Below, in pieces: positions 24,175 through 37,980 of a DNA stretch of 64,000 nucleotides. Origin of the DNA: Pardosa pseudoannulata (taxonomy: Eukaryota; Arthropoda; Arachnida; Araneae; Lycosidae); assembly GCA_032207245.1 (NCBI GenBank), contig CM063502.1:117428929-117492928 (forward strand), written 5' to 3'. The notes beneath the pieces were generated by a model that ran no database searches, was not told the origin of the DNA, and saw nothing but the letters and a program-made list of their open reading frames with translations. Both the position numbers and the translations under genes were made by a program. Numbering within the stretch: the stretch's first letter is position 1; every line of letters starts with the position of its first letter.

Positions 24175-25860
24175 AACAGAATATAAAAAAGTAACAATAA
24201 TCTCTGGCTGCCTTACACCTTTACGCTATAAGCAAACATATCTCGTAACACAGTAGCCAGCAGATCAAACATATAGCAAATTCAAAACAGATTTGAAACA
24301 TAAGAAACGGTTATGATTGATAACGCATAAGAAAATTTCTTTGTGCGATAGCTTGTAATGCAGAAAATTGATATGAATTGATCACCAAAATATCTACTAG
24401 CTGTGTAAAAGAAATAGTTGCGGTTAGCAAAAATCCATCGCTTAAATAAGCGATCTGTGTTACTGATAGTCTACAAATGTATCATTTTCCCCAATTTTAC
24501 GGTCAGCTAAGTATAAAATGCTAAAACTAGCAACAGAATTTCTATTCGCATAAATTTTATCATTCCTTTGGCAAATTGCCATGATATGCAATCAGTAGAA
24601 CAGAATTGTTACTTTAGAACTGTTGATCGTAACTGATTTTGGTTATCAATATTTATGGATTATATTTTATAAAGTATAAATAACCCTATAAAACTTGACA
24701 AATGCAGTAGTGCAGAAAAATGCTCTAGTAATAAATACAAATATAACAATGGGAGTATTTGAAGCATTTTTTCATGTAATTAACAGACAGTTAAATTGAT
24801 TCTGTTTGAGCACAGTTTTAAATCAGCTAAATTTTTCTTGGGTCTTCCTTTTAGATATTTTGTATTAAAATATATATCCTCACTCCTTGTAGCTACTGTT
24901 ACTTCTCATTCTTATTTTACTGTAAAAGAAAAGGTTAAATAAAGGTAAAATGTTAATCATAATAATTACTCACAAATTATAGATGCTTGTTTTGAATGAA
25001 TATGTAGATATCCCAAATTAACAAAACCTAAAGACACAGAGGATGAACTAATACAACTTTAAAAATATAAATAAAACATTTGGGGGACAATTGTTTGGGA
25101 ATTTCAAAAAAAATTATCTTCCTATCGTAAGGTAATGTTAGTGAAAAAATTAAAATATGTACCTGAAAGAAGTAAAAAAGTAAAAGCCAAGAACAAGTAC
25201 AGAAAATTATATGATGGTGCTGTACTAAACAGTGGAAAAACAAATTTTGGTGGTATCAAGTACGGTGTTTAAGCTTTTCACTCCATATTTCCTATTCACC
25301 AAAATATAAAACGAAATTTAAGGAAAAAGCAATTATTTTATTCAATTTGTTAACAATGAGGGCAAAATGTGAATTATTTCGGAAACAATGTTTTACGGAT
25401 AAAAAGGTAAAATAGTACACCTTTCTTAGTATAAGGCAGTTTAATGGAAATTGTAATATATATTATTTCTATATTACTTATTTATAACTATATTAGTTTC
25501 TGTAGTAACTTTTTTCTATAGTATATAATTTATTGTTATCATAATACAACTAGCTTCTTCACTCGCAGTCTGGATAAAGAAGTATCCCAAAGGTTGTATA
25601 AAACAGTTTAATGATACAGCCTGATAGGAAAAGGTTCGATACAAAGCCAGTAGATTTAACAGTTTGAGGACGGGTGCATCATATATGCATCGTCTTTCAG
25701 ATTGACTCAACGAGTATATCATTAATGATATTTTAAGTAAAACATTTAATTAGTATTTATTATTTCCACTAGAGGCAGCCATATACATATTATAGGTGAA
25801 CTTGTCTACAAGAGATATCTGAATACTACAGAATTATCTAGTTCAATTTAAAAGATGTTG
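24175..25860. other. no gene seen
   Basis: AT-rich. Frames 25028-25243 and 25516-25722 (minus) show no recognisable motif. Confidence 0.5.
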
Positions 25861-26400
25861 CATGTATGATACGCCTGTCTTTAAAAGGTCAATGCATCTC
25901 CTCAGAGCTGGTACCCGGTGCGGGTCGTATTACTAGCACCGACCTTCCTACACCACTAGTAGCTAGCATTTTCAATGAATGCGGAAATCGTTCTTTTACT
26001 ACGTCTCTAAAACAGCTCTCTTTGTACGAGACAGTTTATTACGACCAGTTTTTTTCTTCTTTTAATCTCTAAAATATCCATATCGCAAACAGACCAAAAA
26101 CCCCATATTTCAAATTCATTTCACTGCTCTCTATTCGATGAAATTTCTCTACATCCGCCATCTAAAAGAGGCCGTCACATAAGCGATCCTTCATCTGCCA
26201 AATCGAATCACTTTTACGCATAAATAAAAAGATGCAATTGGTTTTTAAGAGAGAGTCGTAAATCTCAACCAGTTTCATTGCATTTTTTGAGAGTTTTATC
26301 CGCAAGCGTTTAGACTACGCCCTCTTTATTACCCAGTAACCCAAACAGACGTTTGTGACGTCATAAAACCATTTGGGATACCAGCCAGGCGGAGTTGAGA
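25861..26400. other. GC-richer 540-bp island, unidentified
   Basis: Base composition changes visibly: 'ggtacccggtgcgggtcg', 'ccgccatctaaaagagg', 'cagccaggcggag'. It carries an exact CRE-type palindrome tgacgtca near 26353. A 68-codon + frame lies at 25866-26072. I find no terminal repeats, no tRNA boxes and no known protein. It could be a promoter-like CpG segment, a conserved non-coding element or part of an unrecognised transposon. Confidence 0.3.
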
Positions 26401-27401
26401 AGGAATGGGAACTAAAAGGTTAAAAACAACAAAAATAATAAAAAGTTAAATCACTTTTAAATAACGCGATATATCGATGTCACAGGACCCCCCTTAAAAT
26501 GACTTGCGGTTATTAATGATTTATGGCTGTCAAAATATGGGTGTGTGTAAAGTAAATAAAAGAATGGAATGTCCAGAATGCAGAATGTGGACGTATTACA
26601 GTCTTGACCTTAACCTTACGAAAACCTTCAAAAAAATATGGAACCCTAATGAGCCAAAATAATTCATTTCTTTTCATACAATCCGTATTGGAACTTATTA
26701 TGCCATTGGGTCACTACAGAAATCATTGAACATCTCTCGACAATAAAACAATAAATATATTCTGTAATAACTGAAGACAGTACCGAATCTTTATTTCTTC
26801 TAAGCACTATACTTGTCCCTTAAGCCCTTCAAGAGTTTGTATACGTATTGCACATTCAAAATACAAAAAGATGGATGATAATTCTCCTAAGACCGCAAAA
26901 TATGCCTGATTGTAGATAAAGAGAAATCCAAAAATTAGTAAAATTTAATTTTTATCTTTAAATTATCATGTGATTTAATAGGAGAAAAATATTCTTCTAT
27001 CAAAATGTTCAAGAATCATAGAGGATTTACTGAACTATTTTTTTTTTTTTTAGTTTTAACGAAGTATACCGTATATCAATTGCAGTAGATAGAAATTAAT
27101 AAAAATTGCCTACACGTGACTTGAAAAGTGTATCTACAATTTCACTCGTATCTGTTCCGCAGCACTGTCTTTAGTGGATAGAACTACATTCAAAACCTTG
27201 TAACTTAGTCTATTCTCAATCGACTGAAGTTTTTTCAACGGCACTAAACTTATAATTCAAAGAAGACTTTTATAGTATTTGGATATTTCTATCCCTCGAA
27301 AATGGTTTACTGACGTGTTTTAGGGGTTTACACAGATGCTTGTTATTTACTCTAATTCTATTGTCGCAACAGATTTGGCAGAACTTATCTTTAAAAAAAT
27401 T
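26401..27401. other. no gene seen
   Basis: AT-rich sequence with no recognised feature. Confidence 0.5.
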
Positions 27402-27934
27402 TAATAGGTTAGAGTCAATGAAAAATTATTACTGGTAATTAATTGCCTTATAAGTAATTATTGTGCTATATTTAAACAAAGGATTGGGATTATCCTATTG
27501 CGTGATAGATTAGCTTAGTTCCGTCCTAATTAGGTTGACATGTAGATTCTTATAAACTTACCATTTGAACTGTTTTATCATCCAAAAATTTGACATTTAA
27601 TAAAAAACATCCCTAACATAAGTGATATCAATATTTTGATTTAAAAAAATCCATCTCTGAGTTTTGATGTAAGAAAACTTTCGTATCACAGAACAAAGAA
27701 ATATTAAATGAGCTTAATTTGTATTTAAATATTACAAAGTTTAATGGTATGAACAAAATTTAATAGGATACAGTCTATGAAAAACTTTTGCAAGTACAAT
27801 TAATTGCTTTATTCGTGATTATTGGGCTATATTTAAACAAGGGACTGAGATTATAATTCTGCGTGATAAACTAGCGTAATTCCCTCCATATTAGTTTTCA
27901 TCATATTAATGTTTGTAAACCTACTATTTGAATA
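27402..27934. repeat. imperfect direct duplication, ~358 bp apart
   Basis: The segments 27402-27572 and 27759-27934 share ordered blocks such as 'ttaatagg', 'gctatatttaaacaa', 'gggattat/gagattat' and 'tgcgtgata'. The similarity by eye is about 75%. An old duplication. Confidence 0.7.
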
Positions 27935-28431
27935 AACGTAAAACTATAAATGTGGGTAAACGATGCAATTAGGGTAAAATGTGTGGTTATGAATCACTTA
28001 TATAATTTACAATGCTAATTGGAAATATTTAAAATCTTATAATAGAATTGATTTTTAGAGCTATATTTAACCTTTTTAACACTATTGATACTTCCTAATT
28101 GATACCTACATTATGTCTACAAAACATTAATGTGTTATTATCTCTACTATTGTAAGTAACTATCACTTACAGTATGCGGGTTTGAAATGTTTAGACGATA
28201 TAGGTCGAAAAACGAAGAATACGGAAAAAAATGACGTTGGTTCTATAGGGATAAAGTCGAAAATAAATTTATCGGACGATCAAGGAGGGTAAAAATGAAA
28301 AATGCAGAAATGGTTTATCGATATTCCACTGTATATTGATAAAAGTAAATAAAGATTAAAATACGTAAAATACTGTAAATGGTATTTCGTTTTGAAAAGT
28401 CAAAGAACATAAATTTTACCTAGTTTCAAAG

Positions 28432-28612
28432 GTTTGGTTTGGTTTGGAGTGCTACAGTCTACTTTTTGCAACACGAGGGATAATGAGAACGAGACCTACA
28501 GCTTAAAGCCGATTCCGAACGGCTACGAAAATCCATGCCACAGTAGAATTCGAACCTACGAACTCCGGTACCGAAGGTCAGAACCCTAACCATTCAGCCA
28601 TCGTACATCACC
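28432..28612 (-). mobile_element. tRNA-derived SINE (family 1)
   Basis: This is a minus-strand copy with the family body ('ggtttggagtgctacagtc', 'caacacgaggg', 'cttaaagccgattccgaacg') and then the tRNA-like half with 'attcgaacctacgaactccg' and an A-box remnant ('aaccattcagccatcg'). It is close to full length. Confidence 0.8.
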
Positions 28613-28751
28613 TAGTTTTAAAGAGAAGCGCAACATGTTTAAAGCGTTCATGCTTAATACCATATATTTCAATATATAACTTTCGATCCTGTTTCATTAA
28701 GTACATAAATAATTAATAATTAAAAAAATTACACACATATAAGAACTTGGT

Positions 28752-28822
28752 ACATCACGGTTTCATTAGCCCTCATATAGCAAAAACGTACACCGTAGGA
28801 CTCCAAACTACAATCAAAACCA
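28752..28822 (+). mobile_element. SINE (family 1) 3' tail fragment
   Basis: Only the tail is present: 'tttcattagccctcatatag', 'caaaaacgtacaccgtagga', 'ctccaaac'. Orientation is opposite to the copy 140 bp upstream. Confidence 0.65.
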
Positions 28823-30060
28823 TGTAAGAACTTACTAAATCTTCATTGAAATTATAGAAAAATAATTACAGGAAAATAGAACAATTTCAAGGGGGAAAGA
28901 TGGTTAATTCAGTAATTTATTCGCATCGACTTTTAGTACATAATTCGTACACTGATATTTATTCCTAAACCTTAAAAACTGTTCTTTGTTATTAAAACAA
29001 AATAATTTTGCTAACAGCTTCTGAGCCTCTTCCTTTTGTTTTACTCTGGTTGCATTTTAATGTTCATACCTTAATCTTATAATCTTAAAGACCATTCTTT
29101 ATTATTAAAAACAACTAAATTTGCAAATAACTGCTATGTCCCTTCCTTCCCGTAAACTCTGGTAGCATTTTAATACAGCACGTTCTACATAATCTATAGT
29201 CATGTCTCGTAGTGGGATATAGCTTCCAGGATCAGATATATCTTAATTATCCCTTATACTTCAAAAATAAACTTGAATAACACATGAATGTATATTAAAT
29301 ATTTATTTACATTTCGTGCTTTTATAAGTAACTTTTAACAAAACAGTTAAAAACGAGCAATATTTTATCTATTGATACTGGAGAAAAATACTATACACAT
29401 TTTCATTTATGTATTAAGATACATTAACTTCTTAGCCTACTTTCTATTAAATAATAAATAAAGTTGGACTTAGTATCTTTTAAGAGCTATCAAATGTATA
29501 TCATTTACTCTGTGTAGTAATACTTTCTATTATGTATGAAATCATGTTTGATAAAAAATAAAATCTTTAGAAAATATTACTTGTAACCCTATCTATGTAC
29601 ACTGTATATATATATTTAAAAGAAAATATATTGATTAATACATGTTCATTTTCCTTCTTTACAAATTTGTATTGGTATAATGAAAACAGTGCATCAAAAT
29701 GTAGTCCAATAAAATGAATTTTTCGTTAAAAATAAAATCCTAAAATTACATTGTGTGTAAGGATATATATTTTTTTATTCGTAATTACCTTTTGTTATAA
29801 ACACATACGTTATTTATATTAGATTAGAATGGATAGAGTAAGAAAATATCTTTTCCCCATTCTGTGTCACCGAAAAGGGTGCCATTATTTCATATTGTAC
29901 ATTATACTTGCCATTTTTTCTTGTCACATCTTTGGGAATTATAGAAATTTTGTTTTCTGAATGAAAACTAAATTAGGAGGACGTAAATATTTTAAAGATA
30001 ATAAAACGCAACGTATATGTAAAAATATGATTGTCAAAAATATGTATAATGGTTAAATTA
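28823..30060. other. no gene seen
   Basis: AT-rich. Two weakly similar segments near 28980 and 29090 ('aaaactgttctttgttattaa') hint at a short old duplication. Confidence 0.45.
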
Positions 30061-30755
30061 GTAACCTTACTGTAAAATTATATTTCTGGACTATTTAGTT
30101 AACAGTCCAGACATTTGGTAAACATTCTTTAAATTTCAACCTTTATTTTTTTATTTTCCTCCTTTGAGCCAGGTTTCTAAACATTTTAAATCGTGTTTTC
30201 AAAATCAGACTGGGGGATAATCTCAGAATATCCCAAGTTCTTCAGCTTTATGATCGTCGCAAACATGATCGGGAAAAATAAGCATAAACGGGGAAAGTTA
30301 GTGGTCCTACTTTAATAATTCTATTTCCGGACTATTACGGATTGAAAATTGATTTTTGGTAACCACTCTTTAAATTTGATTGTTTATTTTTGGTTTCTTC
30401 TTACTGGCCAGAGTTCTAAACATTTTAAATGGCATTTCAAGTCAAAATGGGTCATAATCTCAGAATATACCTATTCATTCATAATACTCAGCATTATAAT
30501 CTTCATAAACATAATCGTGGAAAATAGACATGAACGGTTGAATTTAGTATCCTTACTTTAAAAATCATATTTCTAGACAATTTAAGAATTAAAGAATTTA
30601 AGAATTTACTAGGGTAAACATTCTTTATATTTGAATCTTTTTTAATTTTTTTTCCTTGTCAAAGCTCTAAATATTTTAAATGATGTTTACAAAATCAAAC
30701 TGGGTCATAATCTCAAAATTTACCTAGTCATTTATGACATTCTGCATTATCGAAA
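30060..30755. repeat. three-copy tandem repeat, ~241-255 bp period
   Basis: Landmarks recur in order in each unit: 'ggtaaacattctttaaattt' (near 30116, 30357 and 30612), 'ctaaacattttaaat', 'gggtcataatctcagaatat' and 'gcattat'. The units are clearly diverged from one another, so the array is old. Confidence 0.85.
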
Positions 30756-31930
30756 GTGAATACAGATTAGAAGTATACTTTTTAACTTTTACCTACACAC
30801 TAAAGAACGATCCTTGTTGATCGACGTCATCTGATCTCATTTCTTCTCAGGTCATTCATGTCTTTCTGTGGCTAGACAGTTTTAGGATAGATTTAAAATC
30901 CTCATAAAGCCATTAAACTAGCAATTATAATAAATCATGGGTTTGTTTTAGCTCGTAATTTAGTTCGAGGGTTGTAAAAAAATAATACTAATATGAATTC
31001 AAAACAGTGGAAATGTTGACAACTTGTCAGCTTTATATGAAATAACCGTAGATTTTTCTTCTTACCACGCCTGTAAATATTTATTAGAACATACTAAATA
31101 ACAAAGATAAAAATTTTCAATGATAGTACAGTTTTTATTTAATATATAAAACTATCGTTTACTTAAGACCGATTAAGTATGTTGTCTTTTCCCTACCTAC
31201 AAAGCCAATAATTTGATACTTTCAATTTTTGAACTATATCTAATACCTAAGCATTTTCCTATTTAACTAAATTTATTCTCAAAGTAATAGTTTTTATTTA
31301 CTATTTTAAAGTACAGTTTATTTTAAACCTTGTCATTTTTCTATCGACAAAATTAACGGTTGAAAGATTTTAACTTTTTGAATACTATCTAATACCTAAA
31401 CATTGTCATTTTTTCACTCTACCCATTTATAAATTGAATATGTGATTTGAAAATTATTTGAGATTTTAAAACCATTATATGTCGGAATATGTTCAAAATT
31501 TAATTTAAACGCCATTTTTACTCTACTGTTAGGTTTGAAGTGCTCCTAATGGCTAGATGATGCTTTTTTATTTACTCTGAAAATTAATTTCAACATTTAA
31601 TTTATGGTGTTAAAACTCTTATGAAAATGTATCTGCAGCAAAATAGATGATCAGAAAACAAATTAATTACATTACAAGTAGAATTTAATTTATTCTAAAA
31701 CTGGATAAAGAGAAATTTGAGAAATTAATGTTATTTTTACTAAACTATTTTAAAATTCTTAATAAAAGATCATTGAAAATTAATACTATGTAGCATTAAA
31801 AAAAATTAAAAGTTTCTATCAGTTGAAATGCTCTCTTAAAATTTGAGATTTTATAGCTTTCATTCTGAAAACTATATAAGTTCAAATCATTCCTCTGTAA
31901 ATTATATGGTAATACGTCGAGGGCATAAAG

Positions 31931-31931
<1 letters not shown>
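30756..31931. other. no gene seen
   Basis: AT-rich sequence, nothing recognised. Confidence 0.5.

Positions 31932-31986
<55 letters not shown>
31932..31986. repeat. (TA)n microsatellite
   Basis: A pure TA dinucleotide run. The minus-strand frame through it is an artefact. Confidence 0.97.
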
Positions 31987-31988
<2 letters not shown>

Positions 31989-33529
31989 AGAAAATAGTGA
32001 GAATGACTAAACATATCATTAAAATATATAGAAATACATTTGCATTAAATCATACCAGACACAAATGCATTATTAATGCATCTTTAGGATTAACGACAAA
32101 AACAAATCCTCTTAACGGGTTTTCACACATGAATGCTTAATAACTAACTATAAATTAATTTCTGTCACTTAGGGAAACAAGCCGTGTTAATTTATCACAT
32201 CTTAGTTCAAAATGAATGAAGGCAAGAGAAAATTCTTAATGTTAAAAATAAAAGAATAAAAAAGTTAACATTGATCTTTGGAAAGAATACAGAAAATATA
32301 AAACTCAAGCATTTTATAAATTACAAAATTTATTTTGTTTTTATGGTAATTAATAAGGATTAAAGTTTTTTTTCTAATTTCTTTGTAAACATATACGTTT
32401 ACAAAATCAAATTATTACTATTCAAAACGGAAAAATAATAAGTGTACTAAAAGGGTATCATTTTAAATGCGTATAACTTTTTTGGTTGGCTCACGATATT
32501 GTGCAATTATTATTTTCTTCAAAAGATTACAAACATCAGAAAATGTTATCTAAAATTTTAAAAAATAGACCTACATATGCAAAATTTATTGAATTTTCAA
32601 GTGTCATATTATCCCGCTTAAGATATATGAATAAACCGATCATAATACCACAAAATGCAATTACTATTACAATTACAGTAGGTAGAGCTGTAAGTAGTAG
32701 GCTTTTAGTAGTTGAAATACATTAGTTTTTCTTCCTAAATTTGGACAATTATCTGTAACAAAGCAAAAAAGTTTTTTATTTCATTGTTTAAAAACAAACA
32801 TTAATAAATACTTAAATATAATGCGATAAAATATGCAAGTAGACTTTATGGATAAATAGTAATCAGGTTATAAAGACCAACGTTTAAATTTCACAAATGT
32901 AAAAAGGAAAGTTATGCAGACTCAGTGGTAAAATACGTTAAATCAACTCAATTTTACTCAAAATGATCTAATTTTACTGCAGGCTATCGATTTCGCTAAC
33001 ATCGTTTGATTAAATTCAGATTAATTATAAAGAAAATAATTTTCAAAAAATGTCTAATCAAAAATATATAAATATAAAATGTTAAAAAACAAAAAATTTT
33101 TTAAAATTTTCTTTAGTGAAGATGTTATATAACCCTTTCTTTATTTCAAAATGATGTGTATAGAAAAAGAATTAGGTGTGATGTGCAGGAACTAAAAAAC
33201 TTATGAATATTCAGTAGCCTTAATCAATAAAGGTAATTTAAAAATCTATTAAGGTTAAAGCTACAGATGAAAAAAAGAATAATGCAACTACATGTTCATC
33301 TTTTTTGTGTCTATAATGGTAGTTTTCAACTGCAGTCTGTAGCTTGCGGCTTTTCCTTGCAAATTTCCTATTGCCCTAATTTTTTCGGGAAAGTTTTTGC
33401 ATGATTTCGGAGTTCTACCTAAAGTAAAAAATATATAGCAGTTGTACGGAATAACAGTCAAATAAATGCCACTTCATAGAGGGAAATCTTTAAAAATACA
33501 TTAACAATAGATTTACGGATGTTGATAAT
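31987..33529. other. no gene seen
   Basis: AT-rich. The 79-codon + frame at 32486-32725 has no splice context or motif that I recognise. Confidence 0.45.
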
Positions 33530-33956
33530 ATACCTATTTTTACTGAAGTGAGCCAGTTTGACTCATACAAGAAAATTCATACAAAAATCAAGTTTTTTGC
33601 AAAGAAAATAGTTCCAAATTAATTTAAATGAAATGTTTATTATCAAAAAATTCATGGAAAGCATTTTTTACATATAAAATCTATTTTTGAAACACATTTT
33701 CCTCAAACATTTGTATTACATTTAGCACAATGGTTTCTACATCTGTTACTTTTGCATGATTGTTGCATTGACAATTCTTCCGTACGTCCGTAGCATGAAT
33801 TTCTGTGATTGGAATAGAAGTGTTCTCGAATTCTTCTCTATATTTACTTTATACTATATATACTTTATACTTTATATTTACTTTATACTATATTTATTTA
33901 TTTTCATATACATTCTATGAGTCAAATTGGCTCACAACCGTGAAAATAGGTATACC
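33530..33956. mobile_element. TIR element (~427 bp), superfamily unclear
   Basis: The left end contains 'atacctattttt...gtgagccagtttgactcata'. The right end is its reverse complement ('atgagtcaaattggctcac...aaaataggtat'), giving inverted termini of about 36-40 bp. A third, partial copy of the terminus ('atgaatcaaattggctcggt') lies at 34252-34271, just past a (TA)n tract. The target duplication is not clear, so I do not assign a superfamily. Confidence 0.65.
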
Positions 33957-34066
33957 ACATTTGATAATGCGAAATGAAGGGGTCTGCGGGGAAGAGGAAT
34001 GAAAGTTTACATATATTTTATTACTTAACTAAAAATCAACGTATGTTTTTGAAAAGTGATATTAAA

Positions 34067-34241
<175 letters not shown>

Positions 34242-34274
34242 CAAATTTTTAATGAATCAAATTGGCTCGGTCCG

Positions 34275-37200
34275 TAAATCTAATGTTAATAGTACTGATT
34301 TTATTTTTAAATTCCTCTGAGTTCTTCCAATAACACCATGAAATAGGCTCTAAGGAAACTCCGCTAAATTAATGGAAATACTTTTTGGTAAAAACTTGTC
34401 CAACAATAGTTTCATGTACCCTGGATTCCATTGGAAAATTTAATATATATAGAGAGAGAAAACTACACAACATAGCTTTCTACAATAACTCCGTAATCAT
34501 AAACATGCTTTACTGTATATACATCCATTTCTTCAGAAAAAAAAATCATATGATTTAGAATGAGGACATTTATTGTTAACATGATTCAACCATCATTAAT
34601 TGGTGACTCAGTGAATTTTCTTGTGAGAAAAAAGCAGTTGTGATGAGGCAATTCCTTATATTTGTTAATCTCTACCTCTATATAAATATACATAAGAGTA
34701 TCCATGTATGTATATTTGTTCTCTATACACCAAAGTGATTAGTGATTGTATACATGTGTTGATATTTGTTATTTATACAAATACTCACAGTTTGTGGTAT
34801 TCACTACAGTTCTTGTTATCTTCAGAAACAGACTGGTGATATTAAAATCTCTTATTCACTCTGTATAACGTAAGATATTAATATAACGATATTAACGTTG
34901 CTAGATAGCCCTACTTGAGCTCTTCAAAATTCAATAAACTCCGAAACTAATAATTGTCACTTTACAAAGTATTCACTTTATATAGTCTTGAAGTACTTCT
35001 AAAAAGCTTTAATTGATATATGAAAATGCAGCAAATGGTTTAAGAGTTGTGAATATTTTAATATTTTCAACACATTGATGACTATATTCACCTTCTGCAA
35101 ATGCGAATTTTTCAATTTTTCTGAACCTACTTATTTAATATTTTTGGTCGTATTGTCCTTCAAAAATGTTACATATGGTTTAAAAATTTCGATTTCATTT
35201 TTCAATTTTATTTTAGTTGTAATGTCACAATTATTATATCTCTTTGATTTTCACATTATTTAATATTTGTCTTTAGAACTATGAAGTCATTTCATTAAAT
35301 ATTCACTACTTATTTTGTATTACTTAAATTTCGTATATATACTTGTGAATCCGGATTTCAAATGACGCTAGCCCCCGAATAGTTATATATAATATATATA
35401 TATATATTATATATATACTATATATATATATTCAATTATATGTCATGAATCATTTATATATTTTAGTGGTAATATATACATCTATCTATCTGTATTATAG
35501 ATAAGCTCTGTATCATTACCAAACTAATCCTTGTTGCTCAAGAATGACAAATCTAGAAGGCAGGATTGTATTTCATGCGTCTTTTTATAATTGAGGTTTA
35601 TACTCAAATATTTAATTTTAATGAGAATTTTGAGAGGTTATGCAAGAAAACGAAAAAACGATAATGCTTTGACTAATTTCAGTGCATATGGAACTACTGT
35701 AAGGAAGCATGGTCATCCAATCTAGTATTCAAATACACAAGAAAACATTTGTAAATAAGACTATAAACATTTACAGTTTGTAAAAGGATTCGACAATGAA
35801 GCTTTATTTCATCCCAATTACATTCAGCTGCATTGTCTAGTTCTCCGATGTGAGAGTATGTGAAAAAAAGGCCAAATTTGTAACAGATTCGCTGTCAAAA
35901 CTCAGTTTGACAGAAGGAATGTGCTTCAATATGAAATAAACCCTCAACAATGAGGGTCCTAAGTAGGACATCTGATATAGTTGACCTGGTCTTGTTTATT
36001 TCCTATTGCAGAAATTTTGTGACAGTAATTGAATACCCCCTATAATTCAGTTTTTATTCGGAGCTTTATAAAACTTTTTTTCTGTCCTTTGCCTATGATG
36101 TCAGTTTTATAAAACTTAACTGTGAATCAAATTAATAACATTAACCAAAATAACTTTTCCCTTTTTAAACATGTAACTGTCTCCTTAAAATAAATATTTC
36201 ACAATAGAGTCTCTCTTTTTGACATAAATATGCATGTAAAAGAAGTATCAACACTAACAACTTACCTATCAATTTATTACAAAGATATGATGGCCTACCT
36301 TTAACCAATATTCTTAGAATTAAATTTTGTTTGACTTTTTTTGTAAGAGTAAGAGTTTGATAACATAGTTTAATTAAGTCATATCTTTGAAACATTACCA
36401 TAAATTTAATACTCTTTAACTTAACAGAAAACCCATGTCTTAATCATACCAAGCACACATTATTGCTCTAACTCTTCTTTCCTCTATTCATGTTCCGTGA
36501 TTTCAGCTTATTTTGAACACTAGTAGATGTACATTACTGTTTGCAGTTTTTGACCTTCAATTTAATCAACAATCAGTAAAATCAACTGTGCTGGAAAAAA
36601 ATTCTTATCTCAGTTAAACATTGAAAAATTAATAGTTCAGTTAACTCGCATTTAATCGCCATAAAATGTTCTTCATATCTAATGCTACACTATTTTATTA
36701 CTAAACACCTTTGATCACAAGCGTTTACTTTTCCATAATTATTAGTAGTTTCAGTATTATTTAAATTAATTCACCATCACGTGATATATTTGTGAAATTA
36801 ATTCCGAGACAATAGGACATGGTTAGGAGTTCAGTCATACACAAATGAGATGCATATTGTGCATAACTTTCTCATGCAGAATTAGATGATTTCCATTATT
36901 CACTATACTGAGTTTCTTGGCATTCTTGTGATTCTTATTTGTATGGATACATACACACATACACATATATAGTATAAATGTATATGCATAAATGTATGTG
37001 TACATATACATTTTTACATGAGAACAGAGAGGTGGAAAGGGATTGGGGTATAAATGGCATTTTGGAGACAACTTCAAGAGTTATTACCTAATACGTGGAT
37101 ACAATGATCAGAATATATTCGTGTGTTCTTTAAAGAATTACACATCCTTGGCTTGCTGTTCTTTAAAAATCAACTGGTTTTCTTGAGTTTAGGATGATAA

Positions 37201-37788
37201 GAAAGTATATCTTGAAGGCTAATTTAAATTAGTACTTTATTGTTATAACTTCAGGGACAAGGACTAAATTTAGATATGCATAGAATAATTATCTACCAAA
37301 TAATAAGCTTTAAATTTATTTTTGAGGAATTTTCGCAAATCAAATAAAATTAATTAAAAAATTTTACCAAAGGTTAAAACCTTGTATAAATATTCTTAAT
37401 TGCTAAAAAACATTCCAAATTTGAAAAAACTTTATAATAAGCTGTTCTATTACAATTTAACAATTAAACACTCAACATATTATTAAACGGGATCACATTA
37501 CTTATAACAGAATGAGAATGATAGACAAGTGTATATATATTACTAAGGTTGTTTAACCCTCAAACCTAAAATTTATTTTCTCTTCCATCTCTAAGATATT
37601 TTTTAAATCCAATGAATAAATCTGTTTGAAATTTTCTGTATCGGATTACATCATTTTTATCTATAGAGTGAATGAATATAATGGGCATATTTTTACGTTT
37701 TAATATTTTAATTAAATTAAAAAGTTTGTTTGTTTTTCAGTTTTAAGTGATTTTTTAATTTTTTTTTAGTTTACATTCATCATGTAGT
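34275..37788. other. no gene seen; short TA-rich palindromic tract
   Basis: AT-rich. Around 35384-35432 there is a self-complementary TA/TATAAT tract, and around 36940-37010 a degenerate (CA/TA)-rich stretch. No gene was recognised. Confidence 0.5.
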
Positions 37789-37980
37789 TATTTCAGTCTG
37801 TAGACCAAAGATCTCCAAAAACTCAACATAATCGCGAGATCGCATTGATCGAGGTAGTAGTTTGGTGATTCTTCGATCTACTGAAAATTCGGTAGATCAC
37901 AGAGTTGCGATTAGTTTGGCTAGCCTGAAGTTGCTTTACTAAGATCGGAGAGATAACTCATAAAATCGCTTCCTTCAACC
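37789..37980. mobile_element. possible hAT-type terminal fragment
   Basis: The block beginning 'cagtctgtagaccaaagatc' and continuing 'tcgcgagatcgcattgatcg' and 'tcttcgatctactgaaaatt' is markedly GC-richer than its flanks. It resembles the subterminal region of hAT elements starting CAGNGGTCNCCAA. No matching opposite end or target duplication was found. Confidence 0.3.

Noticed and set aside
32486..32725. 79-codon + frame with mixed composition
   Set aside because: No acceptor or donor in phase and no recognisable family. Left as non-coding.
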